A DNA stretch of 64,000 bases from JACCXG01 sp963836735 (lineage in GTDB: Bacteria; Acidobacteriota; Vicinamibacteria; Vicinamibacterales; 2-12-FULL-66-21): positions 228,450-292,449 of the forward strand of contig CAWIKP010000020.1 in NCBI GenBank assembly GCA_963836735.1, read 5' to 3'. The translations under genes were made by a program, and so were the position numbers. Under the pieces are notes generated by a model. The model was not told the DNA's origin and made no database searches. It worked only from the letters and a program-made list of their open reading frames with translations. Each line of letters opens with the position of its first letter. Positions within the stretch are counted from its first letter, which is position 1. This document shows, one piece after another, positions 1 to 9,045 of the stretch.

Positions 1-747
1 GGCGAGTCCGTAGATCTTGGAGAACGTGCGCGTGACGATCACCGGCCGTCCTTCCAGGACGTACGGGATCGAGGTGGCGTAGTCGGGCGTGTCGACGTAA
101 TGGTGATAGGCCTCGTCGATCAGCACCGGCACGTCCTCCGGGATTCCGTCGAGCAGCTGCTTGATCTCCTGCCTGGTCACGACCACGCCGGTGGGATTGT
201 TCGGCGTGCACACGTACACGAACCCCACGTCCCGGTGGTTGATCTTCGTCGTCTTCACCAGCGCGCCGATGTCCTGCCCGTAGTCCTCTCGAAGCGGCAG
301 CAGGATCGATTCGCTGCGCACGCCCGCGGCGTACTCGTAGACCTCGGTGAACGTCGGCGTCACCCCCACGACTTTCCGGCCGCCGCCGAGGAAGGCTCTG
401 TCGGCGACCTGCAGAATCTCACCCGAGCCGGCGCCGAGCAGCAGGTTGTCCGGCTTGATGCCGTGATGTGTCGCGAGGCGCTGGACGAGATCGCCGTCGG
501 GGTAGCCGTAGCGGTTGTCGTACTTGAAGGCGGTGTTCATCGCCTTCATCACGGCTTCCGATGGCCCGTACGGATTCTCGTTGTAAGCGAGCTTTGCCGC
601 CGCGTCGTACTCGTCGAGTCCCAGGCGCGGCCGGGGCTGCCGGACCACTGCCGGGGCCTGGGCGCCGAGCGGCGCCTCGGCCGTCAGGCATCCGACCGCC
701 GCGGTAATGCCGCCGAGAAAGCTCCTGCGTGAGACTGTGGATGACAT
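1..747 (-). CDS. Tat-signal PLP-dependent class I/II aminotransferase (HisC-like), 3' end outside window
   Basis: Reading leftwards from 747 gives 249 unbroken codons to the window edge. The N-terminus has a twin-arginine signal (SRRSFLGG at about residues 6-13) followed by a hydrophobic stretch. After it come fold-type I aminotransferase signatures: AYNENPYGPS near residue 55, a Gly-rich GAGSGE turn, CTPNNPTG, DEAYHHYVD, and the start of the PLP-lysine motif TFSKIYGLA at the edge. These match the histidinol-phosphate/aromatic aminotransferase group, which transfers an amino group between an amino acid and a 2-oxo acid. A good Shine-Dalgarno (AGAGGAG) precedes the ATG. The gene lies 90 bp downstream of pgm on the same strand. 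A Tat signal on this normally cytoplasmic enzyme is unusual. The substrate cannot be told from sequence. Confidence 0.88.
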   Translation of the reverse strand, partial: MSSTVSRRSFLGGITAAVGCLTAEAPLGAQAPAVVRQPRPRLGLDEYDAAAKLAYNENPYGPSEAVMKAMNTAFKYDNRYGYPDGDLVQRLATHHGIKPDNLLLGAGSGEILQVADRAFLGGGRKVVGVTPTFTEVYEYAAGVRSESILLPLREDYGQDIGALVKTTKINHRDVGFVYVCTPNNPTGVVVTRQEIKQLLDGIPEDVPVLIDEAYHHYVDTPDYATSIPYVLEGRPVIVTRTFSKIYGLA

Positions 748-837
748 GCGGCTCCTCTGGGGAAGTCTAACTCGGGGCTCGGGCGCGTCAGAGGCTGCTC
801 GGAGCCTGCCCGCGCCGAGAGCCTCGGCGAGCCGGCG

Positions 838-2512
838 TCAGCCCGCAATGGCGTCCACCAACTGCTGCGCTTCCGCGACCAGCGCGTCGAGGTGCGCGGC
901 ATCCCTGAAGCTCTCCGCGTAGATCTTGTAGATGTTCTCGGTGCCGGACGGACGGGCCGCGAACCAGCCGCTCGGCGGTCACGATCTTCAGGCCGCCGAT
1001 AGACGCACCGTTTCCCGGCGCCCTGGTGAGGCGGGCGGTGATTCGTTCGCCCGCGAGCGTGTCCTGCTTCACGTCCTCCGGCGAGAGCGCCAGCAGGCGT
1101 GCCTTCTGCTCCGGCGTGGCGGGCGCGTCGATCCGCGTGTACCAGGGCCTGCCGAATTCCGACTCCAGCTCCTTGTAGTGCTCGCCGGGATCCTTTCCGG
1201 TCCGGGCGGTGATCTCCGCCGCCAGCAGGTCCATGATCGGTCCGTCCTTGTCGGTCGACCACACCGTGCCGTCATGCCGGAGGAAGCTGGCGCCGGCGCT
1301 CTCCTCGCCGCCGAAGCAGCAGGATCCGTCGAAGAGACCGGGGACGAACCATTTGAAGCCCACCGGCACTTCGTAGACGCGGCGGCGGAGCTGCTCCACC
1401 ACCCGATCGATCAGGCTGCTGCTGACCAGCGTCTTGCCGACCGTGGCATCGCCCCGCCAGTGCGGTCGATGCGTCAGGAGGTAGCGGATCGCGACCGCCA
1501 GGAAGTGGTTGGGGTTCATCAGCCCCACCGAGCTCGTCACGATCCCGTGCCGGTCTGAATCCGGATCGTTGGCGAAGGCTACCTGGAATCGATCTTTCAG
1601 CTCGATCAGACCGGCCATCGCGTAGGGGCTCGACGGATCCATGCGAATCCGGCCGTCGTGATCCACGGTCATGAACGAGAACGTGGGATCGATGACCGGA
1701 TTGACGATGGTGATCTGCGTCCCATAGAGCGCGTTGATGGGCCCCCAATACGGAGCGGCGGCGCCACCGAGCGGGTCGACGCCGAGCCTGAGTCCGGCAC
1801 CGCGGACTGCGTCCATGTCGACCACGTTCCGCAGATCACGAACATACGGGACGACGAAGTCCTCCTGGTGCGTGGTCGCCGCGGCCAGCGCCGCCGCGAA
1901 CGGCAGCCGGCGCACGCCGGAGAGTCCGGCCCGGAGCAGATCGTTGGCCCGGTCCTGCACCCACGCCGTGACGTCGGTGTCGGCCGGGCCGCCATTGGTC
2001 GGGTTGTACTTGAAGCCGCCGTCCTCCGGTGGATTGTGCGACGGGGTGATCACAATGCCATCCGCCAGGCCGTCCGAGCGGCCGCGGTTGTGGGTGAGAA
2101 TCGACCGTGAGATGACCGGGGTCGGCGTCACGCCGTCATCACGCTGGATGATCGTCTCGACCTGGTTCGCGGCGAGGACTTCCAGCGCGGTGCGCTGCGC
2201 CGGGTGCGAGAGGGCGTGGGTGTCCTTTCCCATGTAGAGCGGACCGTCGATCCGCTGACCCCGCCGGTAGTCGCAGATCGCCTGGGTGATCGCGGCGATG
2301 TGAGTCTCGGTGAACGATCCGCGCAGGGACGAGCCGCGATGCCCGCTGGTCCCGAAGCTCACGAGCTGGGTGGGCTCGCCGGGATCCGGCGTCACGTTGT
2401 AGTACGCCGCCTCGAGCCGCTCCAGATCGACGAGGATCGACGCGGGAGCGGGCTTGCCCGCCAGCGGTGAAACGGCGCGTTGTCCGGCATCGGCTTTCGC
2501 GATCTTCTCCAC
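838..2512 (-). CDS. pgm: Phosphoglucomutase (alpha-D-glucose phosphate-specific), one frameshift near the C-terminus
   Basis: The product interconverts glucose-1-phosphate and glucose-6-phosphate in the cytoplasm. It follows the E. coli Pgm pattern throughout: FGTSGHRGS near residue 50, the phosphoserine loop TPSHNPPEDGG, the metal site DPDSDRHG, the sugar-binding GGEESAG, and DKDG. I start at GTG 2512 (VEKIAKADAG) because GGGAGG lies just upstream; a longer in-frame version adds a non-homologous leader. Around position 967 the frame breaks. The other frame restores the phosphate-binding ARPSGTENIYKIY motif and ends in TGA at 838, so the shift is most likely a sequencing error. Length (about 558 aa) is normal. 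It is divergent from the ThuA-like gene. Confidence 0.9.
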
Positions 2513-2580
2513 CTCACACCTCCCTTTCGGGCAGCGACTCCTGCAACGGTACAAGATACCTCGCAAGGCACGTTCGTGGG

Positions 2581-2609
2581 TTGACCCTGCCCTCCGAGCC
2601 ACGCTAGAG
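2581..2609 (+). promoter_or_regulatory. Possible sigma-70-type promoter giving a leaderless thuA-like transcript
   Basis: TTGACC at 2581 is followed after 17 bp by CTAGAG at 2604. Transcription would then begin about 1-2 nt before the ATG at 2618, where no Shine-Dalgarno is visible. Only about half of the -10 hexamer matches consensus, so this is suggestive only. Confidence 0.3.
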
Positions 2610-2617
2610 TCCGGCGC

Positions 2618-3502
2618 ATGATGCGGTCCTGGGTGTTCGTCCTGTCACTCCTTCCTGTTGCTTTCTTCACGATTACGTCTGGTGCGACGGCAGACAGACG
2701 CGAGGCTCAAGGCCCCACCGCCCAGCCGCGCGCGATTCGGGCGCTCTACGTGACCGGCGGCGGCTTTCACGAGTTCGTGAAGCAGGAGGGGATCCTGCCG
2801 CCCGCCATCGCCGAGCGGGCCAGGGTGACCTGGACGATCGATCACACCGCCGGCACCTCGACCGAGGTCTTGATCGACCGGCACAAGAACACCGACTGGA
2901 CCAAGGAGTTCGACGTCGTCCTGTACAACATGTCGTTCTCGTTCGTGGTCGATGTCCCCTGGATCGAACGGCTCGCGCACGCCCATCGGGACAGCGGCGT
3001 CGGCGCGGTCATCCTGCACGGCGCGGTGCACAGCTACCGGCGGTCCGAAACCCGGGCGTGGGGCGAGCTGATGGGGGCCTTCAGCCTGCGTCACGACGCG
3101 CAGCGGCCGCTCACGGTCGAGACCGTCGCGCCGAATCACCCGATCATGCGCGGGATGCCGCAGAAGTGGGAAACGATCCCGGAGGAGTTGTACGAGCTCG
3201 AACGGGTCTGGCCGACCATGACGCCGCTGGCTCAGTCGTACAGCATCGAATCGAAGAAGCCCTACCCGAACATCTGGACGAACACGTACGGCAAGGCCAA
3301 GGTGGTCGTGACGTCACTCGGCCACAACACCGAGATGATCGCGAATCCGATGTACCTCGACATGGTCGCCCGGGCTCTGCTCTGGACCACTGGGCATCTC
3401 AAAGACGACGGGACACCGGCGGCGGGGTACGGTGTCAGGCAGGTGAACTCCGAACCTCCAACTCCCAACTCCCAAGGGAAGCCTTTCGAACACGGGATGT
3501 GA
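2618..3502 (+). CDS. Secreted ThuA-like domain protein
   Basis: 294 aa with an N-terminal signal peptide (hydrophobic core at residues 5-20, cleavage near the Ala-rich region before residue 30). The body is a ThuA-like/class I glutamine-amidotransferase-like fold: ALYVTGGGFHEF at the start of the domain, DVVLYNMS, GAVILHGAVHSY, NHPIMRGMP, and the C-terminal TSLGHNTEMI. In ThuA-family proteins these segments form the Rossmann-like core. The biochemical role is poorly defined; family members often sit with sugar-utilisation genes, and this one faces the GH3/GH39 operon. The last about 20 residues (after AAGYG) look non-homologous and may be added by a nearby repeat or a lost stop. Confidence 0.8.
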   Translation: MMRSWVFVLSLLPVAFFTITSGATADRREAQGPTAQPRAIRALYVTGGGFHEFVKQEGILPPAIAERARVTWTIDHTAGTSTEVLIDRHKNTDWTKEFDVVLYNMSFSFVVDVPWIERLAHAHRDSGVGAVILHGAVHSYRRSETRAWGELMGAFSLRHDAQRPLTVETVAPNHPIMRGMPQKWETIPEELYELERVWPTMTPLAQSYSIESKKPYPNIWTNTYGKAKVVVTSLGHNTEMIANPMYLDMVARALLWTTGHLKDDGTPAAGYGVRQVNSEPPTPNSQGKPFEHGM

Positions 3503-3505
3503 AAC

Positions 3506-3529
3506 GCCGGCCACAAGCTTGTTGCCGGC
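3506..3529. terminator. Near-palindromic hairpin between convergent genes
   Basis: A 24-bp near-palindrome (GCCGGC at both ends, central CAAGCTTG, two mismatches) sits just after the ThuA-like stop codon and before the convergent MFS gene. A second inverted pair, AACTCCCAACTCCCAA near 3460 and its complement near 3561, surrounds it. It may act as a bidirectional terminator; there is no clear T-run. Confidence 0.4.
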
Positions 3530-3596
3530 CTTAATCAGTGCTGTTCGCACGGTGCGCTTCGGGAGTTGGGAGTTGGCAGCTGCCGATGAACACCCT

Positions 3597-4876
3597 TCAC
3601 TGCGCTGCCGGTAGCGGCACGTCGACCGCGACCCTGCCGGCAGCCTGACCGGCGCGATGACCGGGATCGTCAGGCAGAGAATGATGAACGCGAGCACGTG
3701 GAACGAGCCGGCGAGGGTGAACACGATCCCGTAGCCGAAGCCGCGATCCAGCAGCGTGCCGACGGCCTGGCCGAACACCACTCCACCCATCGCGCCGCCG
3801 AAGCCGACCAGGCCGGCGACGGCGCCGACCGCGGACCGCGGATACATGTCGGTGGGCAGGATCATCACCAGGGTCGACCAGGACTGCTGACCGAAGTACG
3901 CCAGGCTGAAGATCGCGAGCGCCCAGCCGGACGGCACGCTCGGGATGAGAAGCACGGCGGGCATCACCGCCGCGCTCAGGCCCAGCGCAATCTTGCGCGC
4001 GCGGTTGAGCGGGACGTTGGCGACCAGCAGCCGGCTCGACAGCCACCCGCCCGCCAGGCAGCCGACGCCGGCGGCGGCGTACGGTATCCAGGCGAACGCC
4101 CCTACGGCCTTGAGGTCGAAGCCTCGCGCGTCATAGAGGTATTTCGGGAGCCAGAACAAATAGAAATACCAGGCCGCGTCGCTCAGGAACTTCGCCGTGA
4201 CGAGCCCCCAGGTCTGCCGCACCTGCAGCAGCGTCCGCCATCGCGGCGGCGCTTCCGCCGTGCGGCCGGCTGCGATCACGTCGGCGAGCACCTCGCGCTC
4301 TGCGCCGGCGAGGCGCGGGTGCTGCTCGGGCGAGTAGTACGAGAACCACCACCAGACCGCCCAGATCACGCCGCACAGGCCGGTGACGTAGAAGACGGTG
4401 CGCCAGTCCGCGGCCGTAATCACCAGCGCGATCAGTGGCGGCGCCACCACGCCCCCGACCGCGGTCCCGGCGTTGATGATCCCCATCGCCGTCGATCGCT
4501 CGTGCGCGGGAAACCATTCGGCAACCGCTCGCGTCGCCGCCGGGAAGCCGCCGCCCTCGCCCATCCCGAGCAGCAGCCGGCTGACGGCGAGCATCACGAA
4601 GCTGGTCGCCAGGCCGTGGCTGGCACACGCCAGCGACCAGAACAGCATGATGACGAGGAAGCCGGGCCGCGTGCCGAGCACGTCCATCAGCTTGCCGCCG
4701 CCCGCATACATCACGGCGTACGCAATCAGGAAGGACGACTGCAGCAGCGAGAACTGCTCGTTCGTGACCGGGATGTCTTCACTGATCGCCTTGATCGCGA
4801 CCGGCAGCGTCTGCCGATCGAGATAGCTGATGGCTATGGCCGCGCTGACGAGGAGCGCGAGGCGCCAGCGGAGCAT
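3597..4876 (-). CDS. MFS transporter, hexuronate/sugar-acid:H+ symporter type (ExuT/GudP-like)
   Basis: About 426 aa with twelve predicted hydrophobic segments. The N-terminus has the ISYLDRQTLPVA signature of the anion:cation symporter branch, then GMGEGGGFPAA in TM4-5 and WFPAHERSTAMG in the TM4-5/loop region. It should import a sugar or sugar acid across the inner membrane. As written the frame continues past the natural C-terminus into the opposite-strand ThuA-like gene; a one-base shift near 3640 gives a stop at 3597, which I adopt. The ATG at 4876 directly abuts the GH39 stop codon, indicating translational coupling. It is the last gene of the TonB receptor/GH3/GH39/MFS operon. Substrate is inferred from context only. 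Confidence 0.85.
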
Positions 4877-6619
4877 TCACCACTCCAGCACGAGGAGCGA
4901 CACGCCCTGGCGCGGCAGCGTGAACCGGATCGAGGCACGGCCGTCCGCGATATCTGCGGCGGATGGCCCTGGGAGCATCGCCAGCTCGCTCGCTTTCTCC
5001 ATCTGCGCGTATTGCGCGGCCGACGGCTTTGCGGGCGAACCCAGGGCCTGCCACACGGTGTACGCGTTGCTGTGATCGCCGTCGATCCGGAAGTGCTGCA
5101 GCTTTGCCTTCCCCTGCTTCAACCCAAGGCCCTCGACGGCCAGCGAGATCTCCGCCGCCGGGCCGGGCACGTCGTCGTCGTGATAGTGCCAGGCCAGGAT
5201 GGTCGCCCGCCGCGGGTCGCGGCTCGCGAGCGCCCCGACGTCGGGCCGCTCGCGCACGCCCTGCTTCACCATTGTGTCGAGGTCGATGGCGCCGTCGCTC
5301 GTGACCGGGATTCGGTTCGCACCCATGCGGCTCATCATGCGGAACACGTTGAAGACCGGCAGGTTGATGCCGTTGGTGGCGAGCGCGCGGAACCCGGCGA
5401 AGAAGGACGTGTCCTCGAACTCGAACGCCCACGTCAACGCCCCTTCGAGGTTGACGCCGTGCCGATCGGCCAGATCGTGCTTCCGCGCAAAGCTCGCCGC
5501 CGTGTAGCTCGAATACATCGTCGAATTGCGGTATTGCAGCTGCGGTCCCTGGCAGGCGGCGCAGCCCTCGGGGTCGGACTCGCCAATCACGATCGGCTTC
5601 GACTTCACCTCCGGATAGGACGCGATGATCCGGAACCCGTCGTCGACGGCCGCGAGCTGGTTCGAGATCCCCATGCGCACGTGACCGTCGACGTAAGTTG
5701 GCCGGCCCTTGGCGTGGAACGAGACGAAGTCGATCGGCGTGCCGATCTGCCCGGTGGCGAAGTTCTTTCCGCGAATCTGATGCTCCAGGAAGTCGCGCAT
5801 CCACTGGCCGCCGCTGCCGGCGCTGTCGGGACCGCCGACCCGCGCGTTCGGCAACGCACGCCGGACGCCGTCGATCGCATGGTCGTGCAGCTTGCGGAAC
5901 TCCTCCGGCGTGCCGCGCCAGTACCCGATGTTCGCTTCGTTCCAGGTCTCGAAGTACCACTGCTCCACTTCGGCGCGGCCGTACTTCTCCACGCAGTGCT
6001 TCGTCCACTGGTAGGCGAGCTCACGCCACTTGTCGTAGTCCTTCGGCGGGTACGCCCAGCCCGTGTAGATCTCGTCGTACTTGGCGGTGGGGGTCCAGGA
6101 GTGCTGGTAGGGGTCGGGCTTGATCGACATCGCCTTCGGCATGAACCCGATCTGCACGTAGGGCTTTACGCCCCGCTCGAGATACGTGTCGAAGATGCGA
6201 TCGACAATCGTCCAGTCGTAGACCGGCTTCCCGTTCGCATCCTCGGTGTAGGCATTCGTCGATCCCCACTTGAGGGCGGGCGTGCCGTCACCGGTGGTCA
6301 GGAGGTTGTGGGCCCGGAAATACACGCGCTTCGGCGCGAGCTTCCCCTGATCGGCAATCAGCTTCTTGCCGCTGGTCATATAGGCGTAGTTCGGCTCGTC
6401 GGCGCCGAAGAACCGCCAGATCTGTTTCAGCGGTCCGGTCGCCTTGCCGGCATCCACGCGGATGGACACGGGGAACGGCGAAGCGCCCGCCGGCGCCTGC
6501 GGTGCGGCGCGCACGATCGCGAGCGCCACCGTGCCGGCGAATGCGGTGCCTAGAACAATTGTGAATGCCCGAATGGCGTTCCCTGCCCGTGACTGGTCAG
6601 CGGTCATGATGTCCTTCAT
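4877..6619 (-). CDS. Secreted glycoside hydrolase family 39-like (beta-xylosidase type)
   Basis: 580 aa, intact. A signal/anchor segment lies at residues 17-38. The catalytic (beta/alpha)8 domain contains the acid/base Glu in FETWNEANIGYW and a candidate nucleophile Glu in VIGESDPEGC, arranged as in GH39 beta-xylosidases. C-terminal residues (about 440-580) form a beta-rich accessory domain ending RQGVSLLVLEW, also typical of GH39. It should release xylose or related sugars from short glycosides in the periplasm or outside. The ATG at 6619 follows GAGGGCG and is 9 bp past the GH3 stop; its own stop touches the MFS start. Confidence 0.88.
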   Translation of the reverse strand: MKDIMTADQSRAGNAIRAFTIVLGTAFAGTVALAIVRAAPQAPAGASPFPVSIRVDAGKATGPLKQIWRFFGADEPNYAYMTSGKKLIADQGKLAPKRVYFRAHNLLTTGDGTPALKWGSTNAYTEDANGKPVYDWTIVDRIFDTYLERGVKPYVQIGFMPKAMSIKPDPYQHSWTPTAKYDEIYTGWAYPPKDYDKWRELAYQWTKHCVEKYGRAEVEQWYFETWNEANIGYWRGTPEEFRKLHDHAIDGVRRALPNARVGGPDSAGSGGQWMRDFLEHQIRGKNFATGQIGTPIDFVSFHAKGRPTYVDGHVRMGISNQLAAVDDGFRIIASYPEVKSKPIVIGESDPEGCAACQGPQLQYRNSTMYSSYTAASFARKHDLADRHGVNLEGALTWAFEFEDTSFFAGFRALATNGINLPVFNVFRMMSRMGANRIPVTSDGAIDLDTMVKQGVRERPDVGALASRDPRRATILAWHYHDDDVPGPAAEISLAVEGLGLKQGKAKLQHFRIDGDHSNAYTVWQALGSPAKPSAAQYAQMEKASELAMLPGPSAADIADGRASIRFTLPRQGVSLLVLEW

Positions 6620-6628
6620 CGCCCTCGT

Positions 6629-8987
6629 CTAGGATCCCGGGACCTGACCCGGCGTCCACAGTCGAAGCGTTGACGCTTTGATCTCGCCCTTCAGACGCAG
6701 ATCGGCGGACGAACTGCCGACCATCACCTCGAACGCGCCCGGCTCCACCACCCACGCTTTCCGCTTCTCATCCCAGAACGCAAGCCGTTCCGGCGAAACG
6801 GTGAAGTTGACGGTACGCGCTTCTCCCGGGCGGAGGCTGATTCGCTCGAACGCCATCAGCTGCTTCTTCGGCCGCTTGACGCTCGCCTCGACGTCACGCA
6901 CGTAGAGCTGCACCACCTCGTCACCGGCTCGCTTGCCGGTGTTGCGAATTTCGGTCGTGACGCTCATCGGGCCACCGGGAATGCTGCCGCCGACCTTGAG
7001 ATTGGAATACTCGAACGTCGTGTAACTCAGGCCATGACCGAAGACCCAGTCCGGCTCACCGTCGAAGTACATGTAGGTGAACCCCTTGGTGATGTCGTAT
7101 TCCTTCATCGGTGGAATGTCCTGCACCGACTGGTAGACCGTGTACGGCAGCCGGCCGCCGGGGTTGTAGTCACCGAACAGCACGTCGGCGATCGCGGTTC
7201 CGCCTTCTTCCCCGGCCCAGAACATGTCGAGTATGGCAGGAGCGTCGGGACGTTGAGCCCCGCCCGGCCCGCCTCCGCCGGCCAGGGAGACCGGACCGCC
7301 ATTCTGAAGCACGATGGCCGTTCGCGGGTTCGCCTCGAGCACCCGGCGAATCAGCTGGAGTCTGGACGGGCGGGAGGTTGATGAAGTTGCGATCGATCCC
7401 CTCGCGCTCGAGGATCTCGTTGATGCCGACGAACAGGACGCACACGTCCGCCTGCTTTGCCATCCCGGCCGCCTCGGCGTAGGCAGCGTCCGGATTGTCG
7501 CTCTCGAGAATCCCGCTGCCGCGCGGCATAGAGCACCTTCGTCGCCGGCCCCACCCGTCTTCCTGATGCCGTCGAGCGGCTTGACGAAGGTCGAATACAG
7601 GCCGGTGTAGTTCGGACCGGTCTGTGCGAAATCGGCAAACGGGCCAATGACGGCGATCGTCTTGATCGCGGCCGGGTCGAGCGGCAGGAAATTGTCGCGA
7701 TTCGTCAGCAGCACGATCGATTCACGCGCTGCCCGCAGCGCCAGCTGGCGGTGCGCGGGCGAGTCGATCTCCTCCTTCCCGAGCTTCGTGTACGGCACCA
7801 TCCCGGGCGGATCGAATTCACCGAGCCGGAATCTCACCCTGAGCACGCGGCGAAGCGCCTGATCGACCTGACGTTCGGTCAGCAGGCCCTTGGCGACCGC
7901 ACCCGGGCAGATATCGGACGTACGCCGAGTTGTCGAGATCGCTGCCAACCAGCACGGTTCTGGCCGCCGCTTCTTCGAACGTCGCGTACTTGCGATGCCC
8001 GGTGACGAGGCGCTCGACCGCGCCGCTGTCGGGAACGATGAAGCCCTCGAATTTCCACTCGTCGCGAAGCACGGTCTTGAGCAGGAACTCGTTCTCCGCG
8101 CCCGGCGTGCCGTTGATCGAGTTGTAGGACGACATGATCGACGACGCCTTGCCCTCGACGATGCCGGCCTTGAAGTGCGGCAGGAAGTACTCCCGGAGCA
8201 TGCGCTCGCTGACGGTCACGTCGATCTTGGTGCGGTCGCGCTCTTCGTTGTTGACGGCGTAATGCTTCAGCGTGGCGGCGAGCTTCAGGTACTCTGGGAT
8301 CGTCGCCCTGCGTGCCCTTCACGTAGGCGACCGTCATCCGCGAGGTCAGCCACGGGTCTTCGCCGAAGGCTTCCCAGATCCGGCCCCACCGCGGATCGCG
8401 GCTGATGTTGATGACCGGCGATCGATAGACCAGGCCATTGTGGCGGAGCCGCTTGCCGTCCGCGGTGACGGTGACGTCCTGTCCCTGGCCTCCCGTCGGT
8501 TCGACCTTGCCTTGAACCGTGGGCCAGTAGTTGTTGATGGCCCGCCCCTCGTCCGCGATCGCGGCCGCCACATCGTGCACGAGCGCGGTATTCCAGGTCG
8601 CCGCCATGCTGATCGGCACCGGGAACATCGTCGTCGGCTCGGTCCAGACGATGCCGTGCAGGCTCTGATTCCAGCCGTTCATCGCCGGGATCTTCAGCCG
8701 CTCGATCGCCGGCGCGGTGGTCCCGAGCAGCGAGATCTTCTCCGCCAGCGTGAGCTGGCGGAGAAGATCGTCCACGCGATCGTCGAGCGGCTTGGCCGGA
8801 TCGAGGTAGACCAGGCTGATTGCGCCACAGCTGTGTGGCTTCCGCCTTCAGCCGGAAGTTCAGCAGGCCGCAGAGCCTTCCGGCTAAAGCCGGAAGCCAC
8901 CAACGAATGAATTGCAGGCTTTCCCGCGCTATCGAGCACTGCCGCGATCAGCACAACGCCGAGGATCGCAAACAACACTTTCTTCAT
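6629..8987 (-). CDS. Secreted glycoside hydrolase family 3 (beta-xylosidase/beta-glucosidase), several frameshifts
   Basis: An ATG at 8987 with AGGTGG upstream begins MKKVLFAILGVVLIAA, a signal peptide. The GH3 N-domain follows after a break near 8820: LVYLDPAKPLDDRV, the entry motif MNGWNQSLHG, SPVINISRDPRWGRIWEAFG, and the nucleophile region GFIVPDSGAVE. The C-terminal domain has ESIVLLTNRDNFLPL, VIGPFAD, MFWAGEEGG, and a closing FnIII-like domain (VQLYVRDVEASVKRP) typical of three-domain GH3 enzymes. Frame breaks are visible near 8820, 8300, 7918, 7540 and 7365; each conserved block resumes in a neighbouring frame, so I read one gene of about 780 aa. A palindromic repeat (8835-8900) lies between signal peptide and catalytic domain. 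Confidence 0.82.
8835..8900. repeat. REP-like interspersed palindrome inside the 5' end of the GH3 gene
   Basis: The 66-bp element begins GTGGCTTCCG and ends with its exact complement CGGAAGCCAC; internal halves TTCCGGC/GCCGGAA repeat the pattern. One frame encodes FRLKPEAT, a peptide often seen in Acidobacteriota proteins where such repeats are translated. Here it is read through as part of the linker after the GH3 signal peptide. Confidence 0.65.
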
Positions 8988-9027
8988 ATCAGCCACCTGC
9001 TGCGGCCAGGCGCGCCGCAAGCGCGAC

Positions 9028-9040
9028 GGGGCGAAGCCCC
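9028..9040 (-). terminator. Short GC hairpin after the TonB receptor gene
   Basis: GGGGCGAAGCCCC forms a 5-bp stem with a 3-nt loop just past the receptor stop codon at 9046. It lacks a T-run and lies 41 bp before the GH3 start, so it may only attenuate operon transcription. Confidence 0.3.
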
Positions 9041-9045
9041 CCGGA

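Noticed and set aside
3698..6553. A 951-codon open frame on the plus strand
   Set aside because: It is antisense to the MFS and GH39 genes, Arg/Ala/Gly-rich and without any domain; a GC-codon shadow.
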